Below are positions 16,591-24,598 of a stretch of 32,338 nucleotides of DNA, piece by piece; position 1 is the first letter of the stretch, and each line of letters starts with the position of its first letter. Source of the stretch: Paracoccaceae bacterium (lineage in GTDB: Bacteria > Pseudomonadota > Alphaproteobacteria > Rhodobacterales > Rhodobacteraceae). The notes below the pieces were generated by a model, which had not been told where the DNA came from, ran no database searches, and worked only from the letters and a program-made list of their open reading frames with translations. A program made the position numbers and the translations under genes. Location: positions 1 through 32,338 of the forward strand of contig JAAEUB010000153.1 of assembly GCA_024227755.1 (NCBI GenBank), read 5' to 3'.

Positions 16591-17433
16591 ATGAGTTACC
16601 TTGCCCGGATTGACAAAGCCGCCATACATAAAGAAAGCCAGATGGCTCAGTTACTGCTGGCCTCACCCCATCAGGGTGACCTGGAAACGCTTGCGGCGGC
16701 TGTTATGTCAGTGATCGGCGAGACAAGTGAGACCCTGAAAACCGCCCGCGAAAGCGGTAACCGGACAAGGCTGGTGCTGCGCTCAGATACCGCCACAATT
16801 ATGCTGGCAAAATCATGCACGCCCCTTGGGGCCGAGCGTTTCAGCCGCGCCTTAGATCCGTTCTCAACCGCCGCCGAACGCGCTGCCCTGGTTGCCATCA
16901 TTGGCCATCACGAGGCATTTGTAACTTTGAAACTACGACCAGACGCGTACCAGAAAATCACTGCACCCGAGCTGTTATACTTGGGCGTCTCCGAGATTAA
17001 CCGCCTTGTGAAACCACTGGGGGTCTTGTGGGGACCGAACCGGCGCCTGCATCACGGGGCAGGCTTGCCAATCATTCCTAAGGGTCAGGCGCCAATGCAG
17101 CTGCTGCTGGCACCGTGTATCAGAAACGTTGGCCCAAGGCGGCATGCCGTGCTGCATTTCAGCGGCGCGCACTCCGCTCTCGGCTTCGGGTTGGAGCTTC
17201 AGCTGGCCTCGCTCGATCAAGACACGGCAATCACCGCCGGTCTGGCTTTCGCCAGCGCCTGCCGAACTGAAAAAACCACGCTTGTGGGTCGCTCATTTTG
17301 CCATGATGGCCTGACTTTTCGCATTGCGCATGCAAGTGACGGCGCGCGTGTGACCTTGATCCCGCTGAACCCGGCAATGTCAGGCACCATTGCGATAACC
17401 CCGGACGTTAACGAGGCCAAAACAGCCGCTTAG
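16591..17433 (+). CDS. Hypothetical protein, unrecognised
   Basis: The 280-residue product has no signal peptide or transmembrane segment and matches no family known to me. It looks globular and cytosolic, with an N-terminal helical part (about 1-55), a central part with RLVLRSDTATIMLAK and HHEAFVTLKL, and a C-terminal part with alternating strands (RRHAVLHFSGAHSALGFGLELQLA, LTFRIAHASDGARVTLIPL). Codon use looks like its neighbours. The ATG at 16591 follows CGGGGATATATC; a second ATG at 16642 is possible. Its TAG stop overlaps the TAA stop of the convergent lipoprotein gene. Confidence 0.7.
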   Translation: MSYLARIDKAAIHKESQMAQLLLASPHQGDLETLAAAVMSVIGETSETLKTARESGNRTRLVLRSDTATIMLAKSCTPLGAERFSRALDPFSTAAERAALVAIIGHHEAFVTLKLRPDAYQKITAPELLYLGVSEINRLVKPLGVLWGPNRRLHHGAGLPIIPKGQAPMQLLLAPCIRNVGPRRHAVLHFSGAHSALGFGLELQLASLDQDTAITAGLAFASACRTEKTTLVGRSFCHDGLTFRIAHASDGARVTLIPLNPAMSGTIAITPDVNEAKTAA

Positions 17434-18338
17434 GGGGTGTCGACCCCGATCTGACTCTCACTCACCAAGGGCCAGGCGTCAAAAATTCGCGCCGCCATCA
17501 GCCATTCATCGCCGCTGTCCCACCCTGCCTTTGAGCCAAACACATATCCCATGAAACGCGCAGGATTTTTACCCCGTAAGACCCCGGCCACGAACTCATC
17601 GGGCCAGATAGAGGGGCGCCCATAGGTTAAGGACACCGGCATGTTCATCTCTGGCAGGACCTTGTTGATCAGCTCGGTGCAGTAATAGACGTCAGGCGTG
17701 GAAAGGCTGAAATGAAAGTCGAAGGGTTTCCCGATTTCGGTGAAAAAATCGACTATTGCCCGCCGTTTTCGCGCCCGGCTAAATCCGGTTGGACGAAATA
17801 TTGCGGCTGCATCCGCCTCCAAAACCTCGCGCCTGTCCCCCAGTCGCACCCCGACATCCACGGCCTCAATGGCAATGCCACCGGCGCGGATACGTTGATG
17901 GAACTTGGCAACCGCCGGATGGTCCCAAACCCCAAGCGCCCTCAGTTGCGCTTCGTTACCGGTATAGATTACCATATGGCCAAAATAGCCTTCGCCGCTC
18001 GCGCCCGAAAGACGCCCGCCATTATAGGCCGCAATCAAATCCAGCGGCTCGGCCTGATCCAGCAAATAGGCATGAGCGCCGGGCTGGTCAGTCAGGTATG
18101 CCGGGCGCAAAATGGTATTGCGGGCAAAAGGCAGCACCCATAAGGAATTTGCCTCGGTGAAATCGACCACGGCAACCGGAAACTTTTCGTCACTTGGGCA
18201 GCACGCCTTTAGACCGGCATCAAAGTCGATATTCCCAATGTCGGCCACACCTATGGCGTTTTTGTCCTGCTGTGTGCACCCGGCCAAAATGACCGCGAAC
18301 CAGACAGGCACCAGCAAAGCCCTTAACACCCGCCACAT
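17430..18338 (-). CDS. Lipoprotein with permuted papain-like (YiiX/C92-type) domain
   Basis: A 302-residue exported lipoprotein. The start ATG at 18338 has AGGGGAAA upstream, and the signal peptide ends in a textbook lipobox ILAGC with lipid-bearing C21. The mature part has the circularly permuted NlpC/P60 order: GYFGHMVIYTG with H121 first, then much later DFHFSLSTPDVYYCTELIN with C220 and E222. Such proteins (YiiX/YaeF class) are predicted amidases or thiol hydrolases acting on amide or lipid bonds in the envelope. The substrate cannot be read from sequence. It converges with the unrecognised gene at 16591 by 4 bases. Confidence 0.85.
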   Translation of the reverse strand: MWRVLRALLVPVWFAVILAGCTQQDKNAIGVADIGNIDFDAGLKACCPSDEKFPVAVVDFTEANSLWVLPFARNTILRPAYLTDQPGAHAYLLDQAEPLDLIAAYNGGRLSGASGEGYFGHMVIYTGNEAQLRALGVWDHPAVAKFHQRIRAGGIAIEAVDVGVRLGDRREVLEADAAAIFRPTGFSRARKRRAIVDFFTEIGKPFDFHFSLSTPDVYYCTELINKVLPEMNMPVSLTYGRPSIWPDEFVAGVLRGKNPARFMGYVFGSKAGWDSGDEWLMAARIFDAWPLVSESQIGVDTP

Positions 18339-18551
18339 CGCTTTCCCCTGATCAAGCAATCCCGAACCTCTTCAATCGGTTTTCAACAGATTTTACAATA
18401 CTTCACGTTACATGTGCCCATCCATGGCGGGGCTTCGCGCACATTTTTGCCGGGAACCCGGAAAACAGGTGCAAAAAGCGACAAGTCGCGGCGAAAACAG
18501 CACGCCAATCTCAGCTTCTCTGCCTAGTCTCAGGGAAAATGGGAGGATACT

Positions 18552-19895
18552 ATGGCGAACCATTACCGCGATACGCGCAAGATTGACCCGACCAAAGGCG
18601 ACCGCCTTGGCGATGGAACCCCGAATGATGCAGACCGGGTCGAGATCGGCCCGACCCAGATGGCCTTTCGCGAATGGGAGGGGGCAGGCCTGACCCTGCC
18701 CAATCTTGCTGCCATGCGCGAATTTCGCTGGAAACGTCTGACCCAGCATATTGTTGAGCGCGACTATGGTGGCATTTTATTGTTCGATCCACTGAATATC
18801 CGTTACGCCACCGACACCACCAACATGCAGCTTTGGAACACCCATAACCCGTTTCGCGCGGTGCTTTTATGTGCTGACGGCTACATGGTAATCTGGGATT
18901 ACAAGAACTCTCCCTTCATGGCCGATTATAATCCGCTGGTGCGCGAGGCGCGTGATGGCGCCTCGATGTTCTATTTCGCAGCCGGCGACAAGATCGAGCA
19001 GAAAGCCGACAGTTTTGTCGCCCAGATCAGTGACTTGATGGCCGAACATAGCGGCGGTAACAAACGTCTGGCGGTCGACAAGATCATGGTGGCCGGGCTG
19101 CGCGCACTTGAGGCTGCGGGCTTCACGGTGGAAGAAGGCGAAGAAGTCACCGAAAAATCCCGCTCGGTCAAAGGTCCCGATGAGATCCTTGCCATGCGCT
19201 GCGCCATGCATGCTGGCGAGGCAAGCGTCGCCGCGATGGAGCGTTTCAGCCGCGAAAATGTCCCCCTTGGTCACACCAGCGAAGACGATATCTGGGCCGT
19301 CTTGCACGCGGAAAACATCAAGCGCGGCGGCGAATGGATCGAAACCCGGCTGCTTACCTCGGGCCAGCGCACCAATCCGTGGTTTCAGGAATGTGGCCCG
19401 CGCATTGTGCAGGATAACGAAATTGTTGCCTTTGACACTGATCTGATCGGTTCTTACGGCATCTGCGTCGACATCTCGCGCACCTGGTGGATAGGTGAGG
19501 CGAAGCCCACAAACGCCATGATTTATGCGATGCGCCACGCCCATGAACACATCATGACCAATATCGAAATGCTGCGCCCCGGCGTGTCAATCAAAGACCT
19601 TTCCCTGAACGGGCATCGGCTTGATCCCATTTTCGACAAGTGGAAATATGGTTGCAAAATGCACGGGGTTGGCCTCTGTGATGAATGGCCCCTGGTGGCC
19701 TATGAGGACAAGCATGTTGAAGGCGCGTTTGACTACCCGCTTGAGGCGGGAATGGTCTTATGCGTCGAAGCTTTGGTTGGCGAAGATGGCGGCGAGTTCT
19801 CGATCAAGCTCGAGGATCAGGTGCTGATCACCGAAGACGGCTATGAAAACCTGACCAAATACCCGTTCGATGCGGCCCTGATGGGCGAGGGGTGA
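18552..19895 (+). CDS. dddP: DMSP lyase DddP (M24 metallopeptidase fold)
   Basis: Cleaves dimethylsulfoniopropionate to dimethyl sulfide and acrylate. The 447-residue protein has the creatinase N-domain and pita-bread C-domain of M24 peptidases. The metal ligands fall at D295, D297 (AFDTDL), D307 (CVDISRTWW), H371, E406 and E421, the same numbers I recall for the Ruegeria lacuscaerulensis enzyme; D377 in HGVGLCDEWPLVAY corresponds to its proposed catalytic Asp. Blocks such as LLFDPLNIRYATDTTNMQLWNTHNPFRAV are DddP-specific. The ATG at 18552 follows a perfect GGGAGG. No DMSP transporter, acrylate genes or regulator is next to it, so it is an orphan lyase. Confidence 0.95.
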   Translation: MANHYRDTRKIDPTKGDRLGDGTPNDADRVEIGPTQMAFREWEGAGLTLPNLAAMREFRWKRLTQHIVERDYGGILLFDPLNIRYATDTTNMQLWNTHNPFRAVLLCADGYMVIWDYKNSPFMADYNPLVREARDGASMFYFAAGDKIEQKADSFVAQISDLMAEHSGGNKRLAVDKIMVAGLRALEAAGFTVEEGEEVTEKSRSVKGPDEILAMRCAMHAGEASVAAMERFSRENVPLGHTSEDDIWAVLHAENIKRGGEWIETRLLTSGQRTNPWFQECGPRIVQDNEIVAFDTDLIGSYGICVDISRTWWIGEAKPTNAMIYAMRHAHEHIMTNIEMLRPGVSIKDLSLNGHRLDPIFDKWKYGCKMHGVGLCDEWPLVAYEDKHVEGAFDYPLEAGMVLCVEALVGEDGGEFSIKLEDQVLITEDGYENLTKYPFDAALMGEG

Positions 19896-19942
19896 CTCCG
19901 TTTGCCTGGACGGAACGGTGCCTGCGCATAGCAAAATGTATT

Positions 19943-19956
19943 GATGTAGATCATAT
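19943..19956 (+). promoter_or_regulatory. Fnr-type box upstream of the cytochrome pair
   Basis: TTGATGTAGATCAT matches the Fnr/FnrL consensus TTGAT-N4-ATCAA at all but the last base. It is centred near 19949.5, with an AT-rich TATATAGTATAG segment about 25 bases downstream that could hold the -10, the arrangement of an Fnr-activated promoter. It lies 59 bases before the diheme cytochrome start and 47 after the dddP stop. Confidence 0.7.
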
Positions 19957-20014
19957 CACGATCCCTCTATATAGTATAGGCTAAATAGTTATAAACCAAC
20001 AGGAGGGATAGGAC

Positions 20015-20722
20015 ATGTGTAGATTTCTTTTGATAGTTGCAGCCAGTTTTGGCGTGTCGACGTTGACGGTTCCAGTCGCGCAAGCTCAGGATTTAACCAT
20101 CGCTAACGCCGCCAGTATCGCGCGTGGCGGTCAGATTTATGACAAGTGGTGGAAGGTTCTGGGCAATCCGGAACCAACCGAAACCCACGCGGCTTACCCC
20201 GCGGACAGCGCAAAAGACGGCTCTGCCACATGGCGTTGCAAAGAATGTCATGGCTGGGACTATATTGGCCCTAACGGTCGCTATTCCTCAGGCTCACACT
20301 TCACCGGCATCACCGGGATCGAAGGTATGGCCGGCGGCGACACAGCAGCGATCACAGCCGCGATCCGCGGTGGATCACACGGCTTCACATCCGACATGAT
20401 CGACGATGCCGCGATGGCTGATCTGGCGCTTTTCGTGTCGCAAGGCCAATATGACATAACGGCCTATGTGACCGACGGCGCATCTACCGGGGATCCGGTG
20501 GTCGGCGAAGCAGCATATGCGACGATTTGCGCTGGCTGTCACGGTGATGATGGCATGAAAATAAAAGAAATGCCGCCAATGGGCGAGCTTTCGGGCAATC
20601 CTCAGGAAATGATCCACAAGATCATCAACGGTCAGCCCACTGAATCCATGCCGGCAATGCGGATATTCGGACCACAGCTTGCTGCAGACATAACGGCATA
20701 TGTGGCAACCTTACCGCAATAA
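20015..20722 (+). CDS. Periplasmic diheme cytochrome c
   Basis: The 235-residue protein has a signal peptide (MCRFLLIVAA... cleaved after AQA near residue 24) and two class-I-like haem sites: C75-K-E-C78-H79 and C172-A-G-C175-H176. Likely axial methionines lie in the MGELSG and PAMRIFGP regions of the second domain. The first domain has the Trp-rich YDKWWKVLG and WRCKECHGWDYIG. The ATG follows AGGAGGG. The gene is 81 bases upstream of the NapC-like gene on the same strand and behind an Fnr box, so the two likely form an oxygen-responsive electron chain. Confidence 0.92.
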   Translation: MCRFLLIVAASFGVSTLTVPVAQAQDLTIANAASIARGGQIYDKWWKVLGNPEPTETHAAYPADSAKDGSATWRCKECHGWDYIGPNGRYSSGSHFTGITGIEGMAGGDTAAITAAIRGGSHGFTSDMIDDAAMADLALFVSQGQYDITAYVTDGASTGDPVVGEAAYATICAGCHGDDGMKIKEMPPMGELSGNPQEMIHKIINGQPTESMPAMRIFGPQLAADITAYVATLPQ

Positions 20723-20802
20723 GACCCTAGCCAAGTCATCAAACAAACCTCCGGGTCCCCGCCCTGTCTGGGTGAGGATCCGATATTGAAAGGCTTGCCG
20801 GT

Positions 20803-21396
20803 ATGACACAGCAAACACAAAATAACCCGGGATTCATCCGGCGACTGTGGCGTTGGTTCTGGGGGCCAACCGCGCGCTTCGGCTGGGGCGCCATTCTGGT
20901 TATCGGGGGCATATGCGGCATCCTTTTCTGGGGCGGTTTCAACTGGGCGATGGAGGCATCGAACAGCCCCAAATTCTGTATGAGTTGCCACGAGATGGCC
21001 GATAATGTCGGTCAGGAATGGATGAAGTCGTCCCATTACCGCAATGCTTCGGGCGTGCGTGCAACCTGTGCCGATTGCCACGTCCCAAAAGCCTGGGGAC
21101 CAAAACTGATCCGCAAGATCCGCGCCACCAACGAACTTTACCATCATTTCGCAGGGACAATTTCGTCGCCCGAAGAGTTTCATGCCCACCGTGCCGAAAT
21201 GGCCGAGAGGGTCTGGGCGTCAATGCGTGCCTCGGATTCGCGCGAATGCCGAAATTGCCACAGCGAACATGCGATGGATTTTGAGGCTCAGTCAGCGCGG
21301 TCACGCGAAAAAATGGTTCCGGGCATCGAAGAGGGCAAGACCTGCATTGACTGTCACATGGGCATCGCCCATCGACTACCGCCTCGCGACGACTAA
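20803..21396 (+). CDS. NapC/NirT-family tetraheme quinol dehydrogenase
   Basis: The 197-residue membrane-anchored cytochrome has one N-terminal transmembrane helix (about 27-47) and four CxxCH haem sites: C59-C62-H63, C89-C92-H93, C149-C152-H153 and C181-C184-H185. Spacing and length match NapC/NirT proteins, which take electrons from quinol to periplasmic acceptors. There is no nap, nir, tor or dms catalytic gene alongside; the diheme cytochrome immediately upstream is the only visible partner. The GAAAGG ribosome site precedes the ATG. Its TAA stop overlaps the TAG of the convergent gene. Confidence 0.93.
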   Translation: MTQQTQNNPGFIRRLWRWFWGPTARFGWGAILVIGGICGILFWGGFNWAMEASNSPKFCMSCHEMADNVGQEWMKSSHYRNASGVRATCADCHVPKAWGPKLIRKIRATNELYHHFAGTISSPEEFHAHRAEMAERVWASMRASDSRECRNCHSEHAMDFEAQSARSREKMVPGIEEGKTCIDCHMGIAHRLPPRDD

Positions 21397-22289
21397 TCTG
21401 GCGCAGTAAAATGAAACCGTGCCAAAAGCCCGAAATGATCCGAACCCAACAGCGGCAAACGCTCGACCCGCCCGGTCCCGCTAACCAGCACATGATCAAT
21501 CGGCACGCGCAGCCAGCCATTTGACTTGATCAAGGTAATATGGGCAGGCCCAAGACGATTTGTACCAGTCCGCCGTGCTATCTGCCGCATCCGGTACGAC
21601 CACGGCACCATATTGAAATCCCCGCCGATCACCTTCGCTCCGCTCAATCCGGCAAGAAGCGGTAAAAGTCGGCCGACCTGTTCAGACTGGGAATGTGGCC
21701 AAGGCCAATGCAGGTGGATCGACACCACCCAGACCGGGCCGTCCGGCATATTCACCCGCATAGCCGCCAGCCCATCATGCTCGGCGCAAATGCCGCTGCC
21801 TTCAACCATCGGCCAGCGCGCGGCCACCGCCACCCCTCCGACAGAGGCAAAGGAGCAAAACTGGCGCGACGGATAAGCGGTGCCCAATTCATCAAGGATG
21901 GCCAGATTGACGCCGCTGACCTCCTGCAGGGTAACAAAGTCCGGCGCTCGGGTCAGGATATCACGGCCAAGTACCGCTGGGTCAGGCATACGAAACAGCA
22001 TGTTTTTTTGATAAAGGCTCAGCCCGCTGCCAGAGGTCGCGAAGGCCCCTGCCCGACTGTCAGGCCAATAAAGCGGCGGCAATGAGATTATCGCGAAAAG
22101 CAGGGCTATCCCTCCGCGCCAGCGCCGCCTGAATGCAAAGAGTATCAATCCGCAAGCCAGTAAGGCCAAAGCCAGATAGGACCGGAAAACCGCCAGACTG
22201 TCGCCCGCCGGGTGCAAGGCCCCCATAAAACTTGCGGTCAAAAGGGCGGCCGAGCATATCGTTACCAGAAAAACAGAAATTCGGATCAT
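21393..22289 (-). CDS. Endonuclease/exonuclease/phosphatase family membrane protein
   Basis: Three hydrophobic segments fill roughly the first 80 residues. They are followed by an exonuclease-endonuclease-phosphatase domain with LQEVSG (metal-binding Glu), VSIHLHWPWPHS, GGDFNMVPW, IDHVLVSG and the C-terminal GSDHFGLLARF. All the catalytic motifs are present. Members of this layout are membrane-anchored phosphodiesterases of unknown substrate. The ATG at 22289 is used; a GTG at 22298 adds three residues, and neither has a clear ribosome site. The gene is divergent from the hydrolase-OsmC gene and overlaps the tetraheme gene tail to tail by 4 bases. Confidence 0.88.
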   Translation of the reverse strand: MIRISVFLVTICSAALLTASFMGALHPAGDSLAVFRSYLALALLACGLILFAFRRRWRGGIALLFAIISLPPLYWPDSRAGAFATSGSGLSLYQKNMLFRMPDPAVLGRDILTRAPDFVTLQEVSGVNLAILDELGTAYPSRQFCSFASVGGVAVAARWPMVEGSGICAEHDGLAAMRVNMPDGPVWVVSIHLHWPWPHSQSEQVGRLLPLLAGLSGAKVIGGDFNMVPWSYRMRQIARRTGTNRLGPAHITLIKSNGWLRVPIDHVLVSGTGRVERLPLLGSDHFGLLARFHFTAPD

Positions 22290-22434
22290 GCAATGCACTT
22301 ACCGCGATAAGCGAAACAGGGGAACTGATCACCTAGACGTGAGCGAGATGATGCCGCACTTGCAACCCGCCACCCGAAACTCATATCTGAAATACAAAAT
22401 CAGAACCTGCCATTACCCGAAGCCGGAGAATACC

Positions 22435-23658
22435 ATGCAAAGCGAACATATCACATTCACCGGTAATGGAGGGGCAACACTGGCTGCCCGCCTTGACCTG
22501 CCCGACGGGCCACATCTGGCCACGGCGCTGTTTGCGCATTGTTTTACCTGCTCCAAGGACATCTTACCTGCCCGCCGGATCGCCGCGCGCCTGACCGGGG
22601 CGGGCATTGCGGTTTTGCGCTTCGATTTCACCGGGCTTGGCCATTCTGGCGGCGAGTTTGAAAATACCACCTTCACCTCGAATGTTCAGGACCTTCTGGC
22701 CGCGTGCGCGTATCTGTCTGGCCGCGACATGGCGCCAAGCTTGCTGATCGGTCATTCGCTGGGGGGTGCGGCAGTGCTGAAAGCGGGGGCACAGATGGAC
22801 AATATCAAAGGGGTCGTAACCCTCGGCGCGCCCTATGCGCCTGATCACGTCAAACACAACTTTGCTGATCACCTTGAAGACATCATGCGCGACGGGGCTG
22901 CTGATGTTGATCTTGGCGGCCGTCCATTTCGCATCGGCAAGGATTTTCTTGACGATATCAACGCCATCAAGCTTCAGCCTGCCATCCACCACCTTAACGC
23001 CGCCCTTTTGGTGATGCACGCCCCACGCGATATCGTCGTGGGTATCGAAAACGCACAAGAGATTTTCACCGCCGCGCGCCATCCTAAAAGTTTTGTCACC
23101 CTCGATAATGCCGACCATCTGATCAGCCGCGCCGAGGACGCGGAATATGCCGCCGACGTCATCGCCGCCTGGGCCAGACACTATCTTGACCTCACCCCAC
23201 CTGCCCCACCCCCCGGCGCGCCCGAAGGCATCGTCCGGGTGCGCGAGGCAGATCCCGGTGGCTTCCTGCAGGATGTCACATCCGGCCCCTTGCATCACAC
23301 GTTGGCGGATGAACCTGTGGCGTATGGCGGCACCAATCGCGGCATGTCGCCTTATGGGTTTCTGTCAGCCGGTCTTGGGGCCTGCACCTCAATGACAATC
23401 CGCATGTATGCGCGCCGCAAGGGCTGGCCGCTGACCGGGGTGCGCGTCGATGTTACCCATGACAAGGTCCATGCTCAGGACGCGGGCACCGGCAGCGCCC
23501 AAAAAATCGACACCTTCCACCGCACTGTATTTCTTGACGGAGACCTTGATGACACTCAACGCATGCGGCTTTTGGAAATCGCCGATAAATGCCCGGTCCA
23601 TAAAACCCTGATGCATACCAACCGGATCGAAACCTCGCTGGCTTTGGTAGGCGATTAG
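22435..23658 (+). CDS. Alpha/beta hydrolase-OsmC fusion protein
   Basis: A 407-residue two-domain protein. Residues about 1-255 are an alpha/beta hydrolase with the nucleophile elbow GHSLGG (S108), D199 in HAPRDIVV and H228 in NADHLIS as the likely triad. Residues about 265-407 are an OsmC/Ohr domain with the two redox cysteines C317 (GACTSMT) and C386 (DKCPVHKTL). OsmC domains reduce organic hydroperoxides. The fused architecture is known in proteobacteria, and the hydrolase may release or bind the peroxidised substrate. The ATG at 22435 follows CCGGAGAA; an upstream in-frame extension from 22288 lacks support. Confidence 0.93.
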   Translation: MQSEHITFTGNGGATLAARLDLPDGPHLATALFAHCFTCSKDILPARRIAARLTGAGIAVLRFDFTGLGHSGGEFENTTFTSNVQDLLAACAYLSGRDMAPSLLIGHSLGGAAVLKAGAQMDNIKGVVTLGAPYAPDHVKHNFADHLEDIMRDGAADVDLGGRPFRIGKDFLDDINAIKLQPAIHHLNAALLVMHAPRDIVVGIENAQEIFTAARHPKSFVTLDNADHLISRAEDAEYAADVIAAWARHYLDLTPPAPPPGAPEGIVRVREADPGGFLQDVTSGPLHHTLADEPVAYGGTNRGMSPYGFLSAGLGACTSMTIRMYARRKGWPLTGVRVDVTHDKVHAQDAGTGSAQKIDTFHRTVFLDGDLDDTQRMRLLEIADKCPVHKTLMHTNRIETSLALVGD

Positions 23659-23671
23659 TTCGGGCCGCGCA

Positions 23672-23715
23672 CCGGAGTTTTCGAAAATTCCGGGCAAAAA
23701 TCTTTAAAGATTTTT
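23672..23715. terminator. Twin palindromes between convergent genes
   Basis: A 22-base near-palindrome (23672-23693, one G-T pair, centred on TTTTCGAAAA) is followed two bases later by a perfect 20-base palindrome AAAAATCTTTAAAGATTTTT (23696-23715). They sit between the hydrolase-OsmC stop (23658) and the SIMPL stop (23738), each with A/T runs. They may end transcription from both sides. Side-by-side placement recalls the 6961-7001 pair. Confidence 0.55.
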
Positions 23716-23737
23716 GGGCGCGCCGAAAGGCGGTGCT

Positions 23738-24430
23738 TCACTCCCCGATGGCAAAGACCATATTCACACTGGCGCTGATGCTCAACTCACCGGACGCTAC
23801 CGGCATTGCCTCAAAACTGGCCGCCCCCCTCGCCATCATGACAGGTGCACCACCGCCGCCGCCATCGCTTATGGTCAATACCGGACCCAGCTCAACGCCA
23901 GCGGCTTCCGCCAGTAAGGCCGCACGCGCCATCCCATCTTTAACCGCCGCAACTCTTGCTTCTTCCTGCAGCGGCTCTGGTACTTGAAGACCAAAGCGCA
24001 AGCCATTGAACTCATTGGCTCCATCTTCAGCCACCTGATCGAGTATCCGCCCCAGAGACGCCAGATCACGCACCCTGATCGTGATCATGTTAGAAGCTGA
24101 AAATCCCGTGATCTTCGGCGGCTCGTTTGAGGATGACGAGCGGCTGGAAAACAGCGGATGCAGGTTGAGGTTGCTGGTTTGCATGTCCCGCGGCGCAATT
24201 CCTGCCGCTTCAAGCCGGGTAAAAACACGTGCGGTTACGGCTGACACTTCTGCCAAAGCTTCCCCTGCCTGGCGCGCCTGGCTGGTTGTTCCAAGGGTGA
24301 TCGTTGCCATATCCGGCTTGGCTTCAACCTGCCCCTGCCCGGTCACCGAGATGGTGCGAGATGCCTCCTCGGCCATAGCAAAAGGTGCGAAAAGTATCAG
24401 AAATCCGGCTAATTGTACCAATAGACGCAT
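23738..24430 (-). CDS. SIMPL-domain (DUF541) periplasmic protein
   Basis: The 230-residue exported protein has a signal peptide (about 1-20, ending AMA) and then the SIMPL hallmark EEASRTISVTGQGQVEAKPDMATITLG. Further family blocks are GIAPRDMQTSNLNLHPLF, ITGFSASNMITIRVRDLASLGRILDQV and the C-terminal ISASVNMVFAIGE. The family is widespread in the envelope and linked to stress responses without a settled biochemical role. The ATG at 24430 follows AAGGAGGAAAAAA. It is a single gene, convergent with the hydrolase-OsmC gene. Confidence 0.92.
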   Translation of the reverse strand: MRLLVQLAGFLILFAPFAMAEEASRTISVTGQGQVEAKPDMATITLGTTSQARQAGEALAEVSAVTARVFTRLEAAGIAPRDMQTSNLNLHPLFSSRSSSSNEPPKITGFSASNMITIRVRDLASLGRILDQVAEDGANEFNGLRFGLQVPEPLQEEARVAAVKDGMARAALLAEAAGVELGPVLTISDGGGGGAPVMMARGAASFEAMPVASGELSISASVNMVFAIGE

Positions 24431-24598
24431 GTTTTTTCCTCCTTTTGTGCCATTCTTGCGCTAAATCCCGCCACCTACAAGCATTTGACCCCTGCGCACC
24501 CTTTCCTTGCGCTAAAACCTGCTGTAGTTTCAGGTCGGTGGCAGAAGTCTTCTTCTGACGCTGGGGAAGTATGCACTCAATGACGAATTAAGGCGATT

